Origin: Oleiphilus messinensis
GTDB lineage: Bacteria; Pseudomonadota; Gammaproteobacteria; Pseudomonadales; Oleiphilaceae
Direction: 5' to 3'
NCBI RefSeq assembly: GCF_002162375.1
Contig: NZ_CP021425.1
Location: forward strand, 6,141,276-6,205,275
Length of the DNA stretch: 64,000 nucleotides
Position 1 is the first letter of the stretch, and each line of letters opens with the position of its first letter. Shown one piece after another: positions 18,495 through 28,211 of the stretch. Both the position numbers and the translations under genes were made by a program. The notes below the pieces were generated by a model, which was not told the DNA's origin, did not search any database, and worked only from the letters and a program-made list of their open reading frames with translations.

Positions 18495-19289
18495 ATGATT
18501 CTGATGTTACGTATTCCATTGGTAATCGGCTATTTTTTGATCGTTGCGTTCGCGGGCTTGCTGCTCTGTCTGTTACGACCTTTCAATCCGGATAATAATT
18601 ATCTTTGTGCCCGTATCTTTTCATGGGGTGGTATTCGTTTACTCGGCCTCAAACTCAGGATTCAGGGTCAGGAGCATCTCGGCAAAGAACCTTGCATCTA
18701 TGTTGCCAATCATCAAGACAATCTTGATCTGTTCGTATTTGGCAGTATGCTACCCCCGCGTACGGTGACCATCGGTAAAAAAAGTTTGAAATTTATACCG
18801 TTTTTCGGCCAATTATACTGGTTGGCGGGGAATGTACTCATTGATCGCGGCAACGGGCAACAAGCCCGCAAAGCAATGCAGATGGCCACACAGACACTAA
18901 CCCGCGATAACACCTCGGTATGGATCTTCCCCGAAGGCACTCGCAACAAGGGTAACAATATCCTGCCATTCAAAAAGGGCGCATTCATCACTGCAATCGA
19001 GTCCGGTATGCCCATCGTTCCGGTCTGCTCTAACAGCTACAAGAAAACAATCAACTTGAATAAATTTCATAGTGGTGACGTTACCATCAAAATTCTGCCG
19101 AAGATTGAGACCCGTGGTTTAAAGCCAGAGGATATCGATAAGTTGATGCAAACTTGCTGGGATGAAATGTCCAGCACTATCACAACACTTGATCATCCTC
19201 AATCCCGAACCATCGATATGTCGGCAACAATGCGTACTGCCCACTCAAGTGAGCGAGGGTTTAGAAGGACTCACGTTAAAAACGGTTAA
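18495..19289 (+). CDS. plsC: 1-acyl-sn-glycerol-3-phosphate acyltransferase
   Basis: 264 residues from the ATG at 18495, which follows GAGGAGTGAG. An upstream in-frame start at 18432 lacks such a site. The HX4D catalytic motif is VANHQDNLD, the substrate-binding motif is FPEGTRNKG, and IVPVCSNSY is the fourth block. An N-terminal hydrophobic segment (LVIGYFLIVAFAGLLLCL) anchors it to the inner membrane. It converts lysophosphatidate to phosphatidate. It is divergent from slyD. Confidence 0.92.
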   Translation: MILMLRIPLVIGYFLIVAFAGLLLCLLRPFNPDNNYLCARIFSWGGIRLLGLKLRIQGQEHLGKEPCIYVANHQDNLDLFVFGSMLPPRTVTIGKKSLKFIPFFGQLYWLAGNVLIDRGNGQQARKAMQMATQTLTRDNTSVWIFPEGTRNKGNNILPFKKGAFITAIESGMPIVPVCSNSYKKTINLNKFHSGDVTIKILPKIETRGLKPEDIDKLMQTCWDEMSSTITTLDHPQSRTIDMSATMRTAHSSERGFRRTHVKNG

Positions 19290-19437
19290 CCCGCCTTGAT
19301 CATGCTCACTGCAGGTCAATTCACCTCAAGCCGGTATTTCAGAGCTTATTTCAAGACAGGTCTTGGAATAATGCTCTAGAAAAACTGGCACTTTTGTCTA
19401 GAATTAAAACAATAATAACGACAAAATTGAGGTGAGT

Positions 19438-21057
19438 ATGCACTTTTTTCGAAAGCTGTCTATCCGACAGAAAATCCTGCTGATACCTTTATTTGGTACA
19501 CTCGGGTTCCTATCCTACTTTATTGTCAGTATCAGTTATATCAACAGCACGGTCACATTACTGGACAATGCCCGTAACGTTGAGTTTCCACTGTTAATGA
19601 TGGCGCGAAATAACCTCGCCAAGCTGGAGAAAATCAAAGACACCCTCAGTACCGCGGTGTCAGCCAGTGAGCCGGAAATGCTGGAAACCGCGAAACAGCT
19701 GGCAGAAGATGTTCGGGTTAACTTTACCCAGGCCAAGCAGGTTTCCGAAGACAGCAAAGACGCCATCATGACGCTCGCTTCAGCCTTTGATAACTATTAT
19801 TCCCTCGCATTTACCCTCTCCAAGGAGATGATTGACGGAACGGCTGATTTCTCCACGGTTGGCCAACGCAGTACAACCATGTCCAGCTCTCTCAGCGCAC
19901 TTGAAACCCAGTTGAAGGATTTCGACAAAGAACGACTCGCGATATTTACCAACGCGTTCGATAATGCCAATCACGCCGCAAATGACATCACCTCGATCGG
20001 CATGACGCTTGGATCGGTTATGATTTTCATTCTTTTTGCGGTATCCCTTCCCATAAGCTCAACGATTAAAAAGAATTTGCAAGGGGTCATCGACACCTTG
20101 AAAAATATTGCTCAGGACAATGGTGATCTAACCATCAGACTTAAGAGCAATGCTCAGGATGAAGTTGGAGACCTGGTACATTGGTTCAATAGCTTCGTCG
20201 ATAAACTTCAATCCATCGTCAAAGAGATTGTACAAACCGCCGGTCCCTTGGCAAATGCCTCCCAATCCGTGAATTCACTGAGCCAGGACCTTCAGTCCGC
20301 CATGTCGGCCCAAAGTCAAAACACCCAACAGGCCAAGCTGTCCGTAGATGAAATGAGTCTGAGTGTAAAAAATATAGCGGAAAACGCCTCTGATGCAGCA
20401 GATGCAGCGCGTCAGGCAAACCAGGAAGCCGAGAAAGGACACGGCATCGTTAATGATACGGTGACCGGAATTCAAGGCCTGGCACAACAAATCCAGTCTG
20501 CTGCCACCGAAGTTTCGCAATTGGAAAAGGATGTGATGCGAGTCAATGTGGTACTGGAAGTCATAAAAGGCATTGCAGAACAGACCAATCTACTCGCCTT
20601 GAATGCGGCAATTGAAGCGGCTCGTGCCGGAGAACAAGGCCGGGGATTCGCGGTCGTCGCCGATGAGGTCAGAGGATTGGCTTCTCGCACGCAGGAATCA
20701 ACGGAGGAAATCAACTCCATGTTACAGCAACTCCAGAATGCCGCAAAAGCATCCGTTCTTGCGATGGAGTCCAGTACTGAGCAAGTGAACCATTCCGTTA
20801 CTCTGGCAGGTACAGCAGGAGCCAGCCTGCAAGCCATCAGTGCAACGGTGAATACCATTGATTCAATGAACGACCAGATTGCCGCTGCCACAGAGGAGCA
20901 ACAAACCATTTCCGCGTTAATGGTGCAACATGTTGAAGAAACCCAACAACAAACAGAACAGGCCGGACACTACTCCCAGGATCTACTCACATTGAGCAAT
21001 GAGCTCAATGGCATGGCCATGAGTCTCAGTACGGTCGCACAAAAATTCAAAGTTTAA
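19438..21057 (+). CDS. Methyl-accepting chemotaxis protein
   Basis: 539 residues from the ATG at 19438 (GAGG five bases before it; an in-frame GTG lies two codons upstream). A membrane helix (about 12-34), a periplasmic helical sensor (about 35-185) and a second membrane helix (about 187-207) are followed by HAMP and the long signalling coiled coil. The CheA/CheW hairpin motif [32 protein letters not shown] is intact. The sensor domain resembles a four-helix bundle with no motif that fixes a ligand. No other che gene is nearby. Confidence 0.94.
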   Translation: MHFFRKLSIRQKILLIPLFGTLGFLSYFIVSISYINSTVTLLDNARNVEFPLLMMARNNLAKLEKIKDTLSTAVSASEPEMLETAKQLAEDVRVNFTQAKQVSEDSKDAIMTLASAFDNYYSLAFTLSKEMIDGTADFSTVGQRSTTMSSSLSALETQLKDFDKERLAIFTNAFDNANHAANDITSIGMTLGSVMIFILFAVSLPISSTIKKNLQGVIDTLKNIAQDNGDLTIRLKSNAQDEVGDLVHWFNSFVDKLQSIVKEIVQTAGPLANASQSVNSLSQDLQSAMSAQSQNTQQAKLSVDEMSLSVKNIAENASDAADAARQANQEAEKGHGIVNDTVTGIQGLAQQIQSAATEVSQLEKDVMRVNVVLEVIKGIAEQTNLLALNAAIEAARAGEQGRGFAVVADEVRGLASRTQESTEEINSMLQQLQNAAKASVLAMESSTEQVNHSVTLAGTAGASLQAISATVNTIDSMNDQIAAATEEQQTISALMVQHVEETQQQTEQAGHYSQDLLTLSNELNGMAMSLSTVAQKFKV

Positions 21058-21121
21058 CTACTGTGTCCCTTTGACCCATTTCGATAGGGCTAGTTTACGA
21101 TTGGCAAAGGGCCACGATTTT

Positions 21122-21190
21122 ATGCACACGTGTGCATTTTTAAAATCTTATTCTAGACTAACGTTATGCATCACAGCCAAGTTGTGATGC
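21122..21190. promoter_or_regulatory. Palindrome and inverted repeat upstream of the porin gene
   Basis: Two symmetric elements lie in the gap before the porin gene. One is a perfect 16-bp palindrome, ATGCACACGTGTGCAT (21122-21137), followed by TTTTAAAATC. The other is an 8-bp inverted repeat, GCATCACA / TGTGATGC (21168-21190), with a 7-nt spacer. The first could end the chemoreceptor transcript or bind a dimeric regulator. The second lies in the probable leader of the porin mRNA. Confidence 0.45.
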
Positions 21191-21284
21191 CGATCTATGT
21201 AAGTGTTATAAATCCATTTATCACCAGCGTTCCGGAAATCGCGCGTTAACGGAGATTTCGCTGGCATCAGGAGGGCTTTTACTC

Positions 21285-22460
21285 ATGAAAAAAAATAATT
21301 ATTGGTGTGCAGCACTGGTCCCACTGCTATGTCTGAGTCAACAGACTCAGGCGGTCGATATCCGTTGGAGCGGGTTTGGATCATTAGTCGGTGGGGTGGT
21401 CGTCAGCGATGAAACACTGCCCAACGGTAAAACCACGGAATATCTTACCGATCCAACGATGTCGGATGAATCATCGGCCTACTATCAGGATACCATATCC
21501 TTCAAACCCGATACCTCCTTCGGACTACAAATTGATGCTGACCTGACTGAAGGGCTGCACGCTACAGCTCAGTTGGTTACGCGAGGCGGCAACGATTTCC
21601 AGACTGGTCTGGAATGGCTCTATGCCAGCTACAATATCACGCCTAATCTGATCGGCAGAATCGGACGTCAGCGTTTACCATTCTACAACTACTCGGACTA
21701 CCAGGAAGTTGCTTACGCTTATCACTGGATTCGTCCACCTATTGAAGTTTACGGAGAAGGCCTTGTTTCATTTGAGGGTATTTCAACCTACTACACAAAC
21801 TCCCTCGGTTACTGGGACCTTGAATTGCAATTTTACTATGGCGATGGCGAGGAAGAAGGCAGTGAAGTCGGCCGGGTTAATATTGAAAACTTTGTCGGTT
21901 GGGCCGGCACAGCAACCTATGACTGGTTCAAAGTCAGGGTTTCAACGCATCATGGCGAAGTCTGGGTAGAAGGCACACCTCTAAATGAACGTGATAACGC
22001 AGCAGAAGAAAGTTTTTTTTCCAGCCTGGGCTTCTTCGTGGACAAAGGGCGCTGGATGCTGGGCACGGAAGTCACCTATATGCGCTTAGGTGATTCCATT
22101 CAGTCTGTATACGATAACTCGACATTCGATGAACGCCTGTCCTGGATGATTACCGGCGGGGTTCGTTTTGGCAAAGTCATGCCGCATATTACCCTGTCGA
22201 ATCGTGAGATTACCGTCACTCCTGAAGGTTTTGGCCCCCTCGGTCCGGTTTACGCCAACCAGAAAGTATCCTCCCAATCCTTGAATCTGGGTGTGCGCTG
22301 GGATTTCCACCCTAAAGCCGCGCTCAAGATGGACTACACCCACCGTGTCGATAATTCCGATGATGTCTTCGTCAAAGGACCTGCTGGTTTACCACAATTC
22401 GCTGCAGGTAAAGCTTTAGAAGTCGACGTATTGGCGTTTGGTCTGGATTTTATCTTTTAA
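21285..22460 (+). CDS. Outer-membrane porin-like beta-barrel protein
   Basis: 391 residues. Signal peptide about 1-23 (LVPLLCLSQQTQA). The mature part is made of alternating amphipathic strands with many aromatic girdle residues (YASYNITPNLIGRIGRQRLPFYNY, WDLELQFYYGDGEEEG). It ends in LAFGLDFIF, with the C-terminal Phe needed for Bam-mediated insertion. It belongs to the broad trimeric-porin-like class of marine gammaproteobacteria; the substrate is unknown. AGGAGG is 12 bases before the ATG. The PstS-like gene follows 12 bp downstream, suggesting a joint uptake or sensing function. Confidence 0.85.
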   Translation: MKKNNYWCAALVPLLCLSQQTQAVDIRWSGFGSLVGGVVVSDETLPNGKTTEYLTDPTMSDESSAYYQDTISFKPDTSFGLQIDADLTEGLHATAQLVTRGGNDFQTGLEWLYASYNITPNLIGRIGRQRLPFYNYSDYQEVAYAYHWIRPPIEVYGEGLVSFEGISTYYTNSLGYWDLELQFYYGDGEEEGSEVGRVNIENFVGWAGTATYDWFKVRVSTHHGEVWVEGTPLNERDNAAEESFFSSLGFFVDKGRWMLGTEVTYMRLGDSIQSVYDNSTFDERLSWMITGGVRFGKVMPHITLSNREITVTPEGFGPLGPVYANQKVSSQSLNLGVRWDFHPKAALKMDYTHRVDNSDDVFVKGPAGLPQFAAGKALEVDVLAFGLDFIF

Positions 22461-22472
22461 GGGGACAGAGAC

Positions 22473-22913
22473 ATGAAATTAAGCAGTATTTCACGACGTA
22501 TATTCAGCCATTTCACAGCAATTCTAGTACTTTGCTTTTCCGGCGCCAGCTTTGCTGACGTGGCCATTGTGATCAATCCCGGAAAAGATGTCACGTTAAA
22601 CGAAAAAGACATCTCCCGTATATTCCTTGCCAAAGTGAAAACATTTCCCGATGGTACCGAAATTGTACCGGTCGATTTGCCACTGACTTCGGCACAGAGA
22701 CAGCTGATCAACAGCAACCTGATCAACAAAACAGAATCACAGGTCCGGGCGTACTGGTCCAAGCTGGTTTTCACTGGAAAAGGATTACCACCCAAAGAGC
22801 TTGAGTCTCAGGAAGCGGTAAAACAAATGATCGCAAGCAATGCCAATGTAATTGGCTACATTGATGCGGCATTGGTGGATGACACGGTAAAAGTGGTCAC
22901 CATTATCAAATAA
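22473..22913 (+). CDS. Small PstS-like periplasmic protein
   Basis: 146 residues. A signal peptide ends near SGASFA. The mature domain is a compact PBP-like/PstS fold (VAIVINPGKDVTLNEKDISRIFLAKVKTFPDGTEIVPVDL, RAYWSKLVFTGKGLPPKELES, VIGYIDAALVDDTVKVVTI). Such proteins are annotated as phosphate ABC transporter substrate-binding proteins but are only half the size of PstS, and no pstCAB lies here. They are commonly found beside a porin gene, as here. Phosphate binding is unproven. Confidence 0.82.
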   Translation: MKLSSISRRIFSHFTAILVLCFSGASFADVAIVINPGKDVTLNEKDISRIFLAKVKTFPDGTEIVPVDLPLTSAQRQLINSNLINKTESQVRAYWSKLVFTGKGLPPKELESQEAVKQMIASNANVIGYIDAALVDDTVKVVTIIK

Positions 22914-22942
22914 GCTTTGAATAGTCTTGTAGACACAAAGCT
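22913..22942. terminator. Hairpin between the PstS-like gene and phnP
   Basis: Stem AGCTTTG / CAAAGCT encloses an inner GTCT-TGT-AGAC hairpin. It lies between convergent genes and has no T run. The inner 11-mer GTCTTGTAGAC also occurs at 31366-31376, in front of phnF. Confidence 0.4.
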
Positions 22943-22982
22943 GCCCAGTTCCATTGTGATGGTTTCTAACCTCATTACGGAA

Positions 22983-23744
22983 CTAGGGCTTGAATTCAAT
23001 CGCCTGATTGTCTCGCGCCACCTCAACCCCCGATAGCGCCGCTTGATTTGATCGCAACCAGCAGTCCATACCGTGACTGATATGGGTCAGAAACGTGCGC
23101 TCAGCCGGTATTCGTTTAATAATGTCCTGTGCATGCAACCAATCATTATGATTGAGCTTGGCGGATGAAGGTTGAGGGGGATGTGTGCAGTCGAGCACCA
23201 GCAGGGATAACTTCTGCTGGATCAGAAAATCACAGGTTTCATTTGGCAACCCGATTGTATCCGTCAAATACGCGATCTTTACACCACTCGAATGGGTAAT
23301 CAGATAACCATAACAGGGTTTCGAGTGATTTAACGGTAGTGGCGTGACATCAATATCACCAATCGTTTGGCTTTCAAATGGCGCGGGAAAAGTGCGAAAA
23401 TCGAGCAGCCCGGGGTGTTTGTAAAGGTCATCACAGCCCTTGTTATCATTTGGTGTGAACACAGGAATTGCGGTACCAACCCCCCAGCGAATATGAAACA
23501 AACCTGCGACATGATCCATATGAAAGTGGGTCAACAAGATGGCATCGGGTCCAACCGGAAACCGCTCATCCAGATCAGGCCAGCCTGCATCTAACAATAT
23601 GCGGGTTTGATCCGTTTCCAGCAGAGCACTGCAAGGCCCCCGGCGTTTTGCAACCTGAGTACGGGCTGCGTTACAGGCAGGACATTCACAACCGTAGAGC
23701 GGCACCCTGCCCGCATCAGCCGTACCCAGAAAAGTGAAGCGCAT
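22983..23744 (-). CDS. phnP: Phosphoribosyl 1,2-cyclic phosphate phosphodiesterase
   Basis: 253 residues with the metallo-beta-lactamase fold. The metal site is LLTHFHMDHVAGL (HxHxDH), with further ligands in LTDTIG and FLTHISHGMD. The Cys-rich GCECPACNAART near the N-terminus is the PhnP zinc site. It opens the cyclic phosphate made by C-P lyase to give ribose 1,5-bisphosphate. It is the last gene of the phn operon, 23 bp after phnN. Confidence 0.95.
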   Translation of the reverse strand: MRFTFLGTADAGRVPLYGCECPACNAARTQVAKRRGPCSALLETDQTRILLDAGWPDLDERFPVGPDAILLTHFHMDHVAGLFHIRWGVGTAIPVFTPNDNKGCDDLYKHPGLLDFRTFPAPFESQTIGDIDVTPLPLNHSKPCYGYLITHSSGVKIAYLTDTIGLPNETCDFLIQQKLSLLVLDCTHPPQPSSAKLNHNDWLHAQDIIKRIPAERTFLTHISHGMDCWLRSNQAALSGVEVARDNQAIEFKP

Positions 23745-23767
23745 TAACCTTCCCCCCTCTAAGCTAT

Positions 23768-24463
23768 CTATTCTCGAAACGGATTGGGTACGCGGTATTT
23801 CTGAGTCTGTTTATTGTTAGCGCCATTATTCACAATTTGCAGGAATTGATCCACCGAGTCGTCGAGTGTGCGGTTGTTGTCGATCACATTTACATCGGAT
23901 GTCAAACTCTTCTCAAGCCATTCTGCGCGGCGCAGACGCGCTTCAATTTCAGCGGAGCTTTCGCGCCCGCGTTTCAACAGTCGCTCCCGCAAACGGCTTT
24001 GGCTCACACTTAAATAAATTGGCACTAACTGGTTTGGATAGAGCGACTGGGCTTTTTCCAGAAAGTCACGGGAACCGTTCACGATAACATTGATACCCTT
24101 ACCCATCCAATGATCGATTTCTGCACCAATGCCATAGTAATAACCATTGGCTTGCCAATACATGGCAAAAGCTTCCCGTAAAACCCGCCATTGAAACTCC
24201 CGGGAACTGAGCCAGATATGGTTCTCGCCCATGACTTCAGGTTTTCGGGTGATATATCGATGTGCAACAAAACAGTCGTCGCGCAACTCTGCGTGTTCCC
24301 GGCACGCCTTGAGAATCGAATCCTTACCTGAACCGGAGGGTCCCATCATGTAGAACAACTTTGCCCGCGCCATCGAATTTGGCGGTTCCTGATTGTGACT
24401 GCTACGTTCCACTATGGGCTCCAATGGTTGACTATTTTCTCTGGTCATCGAACGCATTCCCAT
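23768..24463 (-). CDS. phnN: Ribose 1,5-bisphosphate phosphokinase
   Basis: Up to 231 residues. Walker A is MGPSGSGKDSIL. It phosphorylates ribose 1,5-bisphosphate to PRPP, the last step that returns the phosphonate phosphorus to metabolism. Homology begins at MARAKLFYMMGP (possible start 24373, about 201 residues), and the first 30 codons, rich in Glu, Asn and Ser, look non-homologous. The 24463 start has GAGGTAGG a few bases upstream, so the longer form cannot be ruled out. Confidence 0.9.
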   Translation of the reverse strand: MGMRSMTRENSQPLEPIVERSSHNQEPPNSMARAKLFYMMGPSGSGKDSILKACREHAELRDDCFVAHRYITRKPEVMGENHIWLSSREFQWRVLREAFAMYWQANGYYYGIGAEIDHWMGKGINVIVNGSRDFLEKAQSLYPNQLVPIYLSVSQSRLRERLLKRGRESSAEIEARLRRAEWLEKSLTSDVNVIDNNRTLDDSVDQFLQIVNNGANNKQTQKYRVPNPFRE

Positions 24464-24509
24464 GCCTAACCTACCTCAAAGTACTTATTATTCTTTTAAA
24501 AACACGCCT

Positions 24510-25676
24510 TTAAAATACGCGTTTCCCACCGTTCCAGACATGCTGGATCAAGGGATGATTCTGATGCTCACGGACCCAAACCAGATCGGCACGCTTGCCA
24601 ATAGCAATTTCACCACGATCAGCCAGGCCTGCACACTCCGCAGGGGTACTGGTAACGGTCTGAATCGCTTTCGGCAGATCATAGGCATTCTCTTCATGCC
24701 GTAAACGAAATGCCCCTTCCAACAGACTGGATGGGTAATAATCCGATGAAAGAATGTCCAGTACGCCCTCTCGGGCAAGTTCCGACGCAGCGATATTGCC
24801 CGAATGGGAGCCCCCCCGCACGATATTTGGCGCGCCCATCAAAACACTCAGACCGTTTTCGTGTGAAAGCCGGGCCGCGGCCATCGTAGTGGGAAATTCA
24901 GCGATACGCATGCCGTAGTTGGCGCTCTCCTGGACGTGTTCCACCGTAGCATCATCATGGCTCGCCACCGGTATTGCTCTTTCCTTACAGCGCGCCACGA
25001 TTTGTGCACGATACTGGTCACTGTATAACGCACTCGCAGCCTTTTGACGCGCAATAAAATTATCCAGTTCCTCAGTCGTCATACCGAATTTACCCTGATA
25101 ATATTCACGGTACTTTTCTTCTTTGACAAACTGGCGTTGCCCGGGCGAATGATCCATCACGGATACCAGATGCACCATGGGATGATCCAGTAACGACTCG
25201 AAAAGACCCAACACATCCGCGTAACTGACTTCACATCGCAAGTGAAGATAATGATTGGCGCGGTGCACAGACTGCTGTTCCGCTTCATTCAATGCATCAA
25301 CCATATCCTGCAAATTACGCAGGCGCTCTCTGCCTTGGTTGATATCTCCCAACGACAATGCATCAAACACCGTGGTTATCCCTGATGCGACAATTTGTGC
25401 ATCATGGGTCAAGACTGCCGAACGGGAGGGCCAGTCGACGCCAGGACGAGGGGTGAAGTATTTCTCAAGATTATCGGTATGTAGTTCGACAAGACCCGGA
25501 ATCAGAATGTCACCCTGGCAATCAATACCACCCGGTACCTGACTCAGGCCCTGATCAATGGCGACAATTGAGCCATGTTCGACGACAACCGTGCCCAAAA
25601 ATACCTCATCCTTGGTAACCACCTGGGCATTGGTTAATATTTGTTTAACGTCCATTCTTACTTCTCCTGTCATCAT
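24510..25676 (-). CDS. phnM: Alpha-D-ribose 1-methylphosphonate 5-triphosphate diphosphatase
   Basis: 388 residues of the amidohydrolase family, normal PhnM length. The first metal motif is LVELHTDNLEKYF. Others are DHSPGQ and VASHDDATVEHV, and GKRADLVWV is the typical end of the beta-sandwich. It removes pyrophosphate from the phosphonate nucleotide product to give the PhnJ substrate. It lies 16 bp after phnL. Confidence 0.96.
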   Translation of the reverse strand: MMTGEVRMDVKQILTNAQVVTKDEVFLGTVVVEHGSIVAIDQGLSQVPGGIDCQGDILIPGLVELHTDNLEKYFTPRPGVDWPSRSAVLTHDAQIVASGITTVFDALSLGDINQGRERLRNLQDMVDALNEAEQQSVHRANHYLHLRCEVSYADVLGLFESLLDHPMVHLVSVMDHSPGQRQFVKEEKYREYYQGKFGMTTEELDNFIARQKAASALYSDQYRAQIVARCKERAIPVASHDDATVEHVQESANYGMRIAEFPTTMAAARLSHENGLSVLMGAPNIVRGGSHSGNIAASELAREGVLDILSSDYYPSSLLEGAFRLRHEENAYDLPKAIQTVTSTPAECAGLADRGEIAIGKRADLVWVREHQNHPLIQHVWNGGKRVF

Positions 25677-25692
25677 CCTCAGCCAAATCCCG

Positions 25693-26409
25693 TCAAGGCG
25701 AGGAAAAAGCAGCCATATTCAGTTGCCGGTCCGCAATTTCGTCCCGAATTGATTCATCATGGAAAATGCCTAGCAATGCTTTTCCTGCGGCTTTCGCTTC
25801 ACGCATCAGGTACAACACGTTTTTCCGGTTTTCCGCATCCAGTGATGCAGTCGGTTCATCCAATAACAAAATGGCATAATCTGCGACAAAGCAACGCGCA
25901 ATATTGACCCGTTGCTGCTCACCGCCTGAAAACGTGCCCGGAGCCAGGTGCCACAGGGTGTCGGGGATATTGAGCAATTCCAGAATAGTCTGCGCTTTCC
26001 GACGGGCGACTTCTTCGCGATAACCCTGCTCTCGCAATGGCTCCATTACAATATCCAGCGTCGGAACCCGGGGAATAACCCTTAAAAACTGACTGACATA
26101 CCCTATTGTATGGCGTCTGAGCTCGATCAATGTTCGCGGGCTCGCCTCTACCAGATTAACCTTTCCATCCCCATGATGAGGATTTACTGCACCTTGACTA
26201 ACCCAGATCGCACCGGATTGCGCTTTATAGTTTCCGTATATCGTACGCATAAGCGTACTCTTACCTGCACCTGATGCACCTGTCAGCGCAACACATTCTC
26301 CGGCCTCGACTTGAAAACTCACATCACTCAGCACGTTTATCCGGGTATGACTCTGGTTGTGTAAAGTGAAGGCCTTATTTAAATCCTGAACTTGTATCAT
26401 TGCATTCAT
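25693..26409 (-). CDS. phnL: C-P lyase ABC-type ATPase PhnL
   Basis: 238 residues. Walker A is GASGAGKSTLM, the signature is FSGGEQQRVNIAR and Walker B is ILLLDEPTASLD. PhnL associates with the C-P lyase core complex rather than a membrane transporter. It is 37 bp after phnK. Confidence 0.95.
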   Translation of the reverse strand: MNAMIQVQDLNKAFTLHNQSHTRINVLSDVSFQVEAGECVALTGASGAGKSTLMRTIYGNYKAQSGAIWVSQGAVNPHHGDGKVNLVEASPRTLIELRRHTIGYVSQFLRVIPRVPTLDIVMEPLREQGYREEVARRKAQTILELLNIPDTLWHLAPGTFSGGEQQRVNIARCFVADYAILLLDEPTASLDAENRKNVLYLMREAKAAGKALLGIFHDESIRDEIADRQLNMAAFSSP

Positions 26410-26446
26410 ATGACGAATTCTGCCTATTACAGTGTTTTTCCCGGCA

Positions 26447-27331
26447 TCAAGGGGTCAATACAGACGAAACCAGTAATTGGGTATACGGATGTTGCGGGTC
26501 ATCCAGAACTTGATCAGTGATCCCCTGCTCAACGATTTCCGATTGCTTCATCACGACCAATCGGTGGGCCAACAAGCGGGCGACCGCCAAGTCATGGGTA
26601 ACCAACACAACCGACAAGTGCATTTGCACCACAAGGCGTCGCAACAAATCCAGTAACCGGGCCTGTACGGACACATCAAGCCCTCCCGTGGGCTCATCCA
26701 TAAATATCAGTCGGGGCGAGGTCACAAGATTGCGTGCAATTTGTAACCGCTGCTGCATACCTCCTGAGAAGGTTGTTGGCAGATCATCAATGCGTTCCGG
26801 GTCGATCTCAACCGCCCGCAACCAGTCCTGTCCACGGGCACGAATGTTGCCATAGTGCCGTTGCCCCATCCCCATCAAGCGCTCGCCAATGTTCGCCCCG
26901 GCACTCACCTGCATCCGGATTCCATCCCGTGGATTTTGATGCACACTTCCCCACTCTTCGCGCATCAAACGTCGCTGTGAAGCTTCTGAAAGTTGATAAA
27001 AATCAACGGGGTGATCACTGTTTTGGGGTCGGTATAGCATTTGTCCCTGCTGGGGGGCACAACGACCGGACAAACAGTTAAGCAATGTACTTTTGCCCGA
27101 ACCGGACTCGCCAACAATACCCAGCACTTCACCTGGATACAGATCAAAGTTGATATTGGCACAACCCTTACCCGGTCCATACAACTGGGTAAGTCCTTGC
27201 ACATCGAGCAGCGGTGTTTCATAGAAGCGCTGGTTCTTTTCCACGACACGACTCTCGTCTATTACATCACTTGGCGAACGCTCCACTTGTCCAGAGACAG
27301 CGAGGTTTTCCTGGCTATTGACCATTTTCAT
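26447..27331 (-). CDS. phnK: C-P lyase ABC-type ATPase PhnK
   Basis: 294 residues. Walker A is [14 protein letters not shown], the signature is FSGGMQQRLQIAR and Walker B is RLIFMDEPTGGLD. It is about 40 residues longer at the N-terminus than E. coli PhnK (252). It binds the PhnGHIJ core and powers substrate or radical-state turnover. The gene overlaps phnJ by 17 bp. Confidence 0.95.
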   Translation of the reverse strand: MKMVNSQENLAVSGQVERSPSDVIDESRVVEKNQRFYETPLLDVQGLTQLYGPGKGCANINFDLYPGEVLGIVGESGSGKSTLLNCLSGRCAPQQGQMLYRPQNSDHPVDFYQLSEASQRRLMREEWGSVHQNPRDGIRMQVSAGANIGERLMGMGQRHYGNIRARGQDWLRAVEIDPERIDDLPTTFSGGMQQRLQIARNLVTSPRLIFMDEPTGGLDVSVQARLLDLLRRLVVQMHLSVVLVTHDLAVARLLAHRLVVMKQSEIVEQGITDQVLDDPQHPYTQLLVSSVLTP

Positions 27332-28211
27332 CTCCCGATTGCATTCGATTTTCTGTACTGGCCGAATTCTGACTCAGGTTGGCCTGACAAAAATCGGTAT
27401 CTGAACAAACATACATTCGCGAGCCGTCGTTATCGGTGATAATTTCATCGAGAAAACTGCTGGAACTGCCACATATCCCACAGGGATGCGTCCATTCCTG
27501 AATTTCAAACGGGTGATCCTCAAAATCCAGGCTCCGAACTTCAGTGTAAGGTGGAACCGCATAAATCCGTTTTTCCCGTCCCGCACCATACAACTGCAAA
27601 GCCGGATTGCAGTTAAGTTTCGGGTTATCGAATTTCGGAATGGGCGAAGGATCCATCACGTAGTGATTATTGACCTTAACCGGATAGGCATAGGTTGTCG
27701 CGATATGACCAAAGCGGGCGATATCCTCGTATAGTTTCACATGCATGACACCGTATTCTTGCAATGCGTGCATCGTTCTGGCTTCGGTTTCGCTCGGCTC
27801 AATAAACCGCAAGGGTTCAGGAATGGGAACCTGAAATACAATAATCTGATCTTCCTGAAGATCCGCTTCCGGAACGCGGTGCCGGGTTTGGATAACAGTT
27901 GCCTCAGACGTCGCCATGGTGGTCTCGACACCGGCAACCTTTTCAAAAAAACGCCGAATACTGACCGCATTTGTGGTATCGTCCGCACCTTGATCGATGA
28001 CCTTGAGCACATCAGCTGTTCCCAGAATCGCAGCAGTGACCTGCATGCCCCCGGTTCCCCAACCGTAAGGTAACGGCATCTCCCGCCCCCCAAAAGCAAC
28101 CTGGTAACCCGGAATCGCAACGGCTTTCAATATCGTGCGACGCAGCATGCGTTTGGTTTGCTCATCAAGATAAGCGAAGTTATATCCGGCAATCCGATTA
28201 ACTTGATTCAT
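27315..28211 (-). CDS. phnJ: C-P lyase catalytic subunit, radical SAM
   Basis: 298 residues. The iron-sulfur ligands are Cys244, Cys247 and Cys269 (CGIC then YVCS), and the thiyl-radical Cys is Cys275 in DTDFC. The spacing equals E. coli PhnJ with a +3 offset, and the glycyl-radical Gly corresponds to Gly35. It cleaves the carbon-phosphorus bond of ribose-linked phosphonates, releasing an alkane and the cyclic phosphate. The C-terminus is longer than needed after the radical Cys (QANLSQNSASTENRMQSG). The gene overlaps phnI by 4 bp. Confidence 0.97.
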   Translation of the reverse strand: MNQVNRIAGYNFAYLDEQTKRMLRRTILKAVAIPGYQVAFGGREMPLPYGWGTGGMQVTAAILGTADVLKVIDQGADDTTNAVSIRRFFEKVAGVETTMATSEATVIQTRHRVPEADLQEDQIIVFQVPIPEPLRFIEPSETEARTMHALQEYGVMHVKLYEDIARFGHIATTYAYPVKVNNHYVMDPSPIPKFDNPKLNCNPALQLYGAGREKRIYAVPPYTEVRSLDFEDHPFEIQEWTHPCGICGSSSSFLDEIITDNDGSRMYVCSDTDFCQANLSQNSASTENRMQSGDENGQ

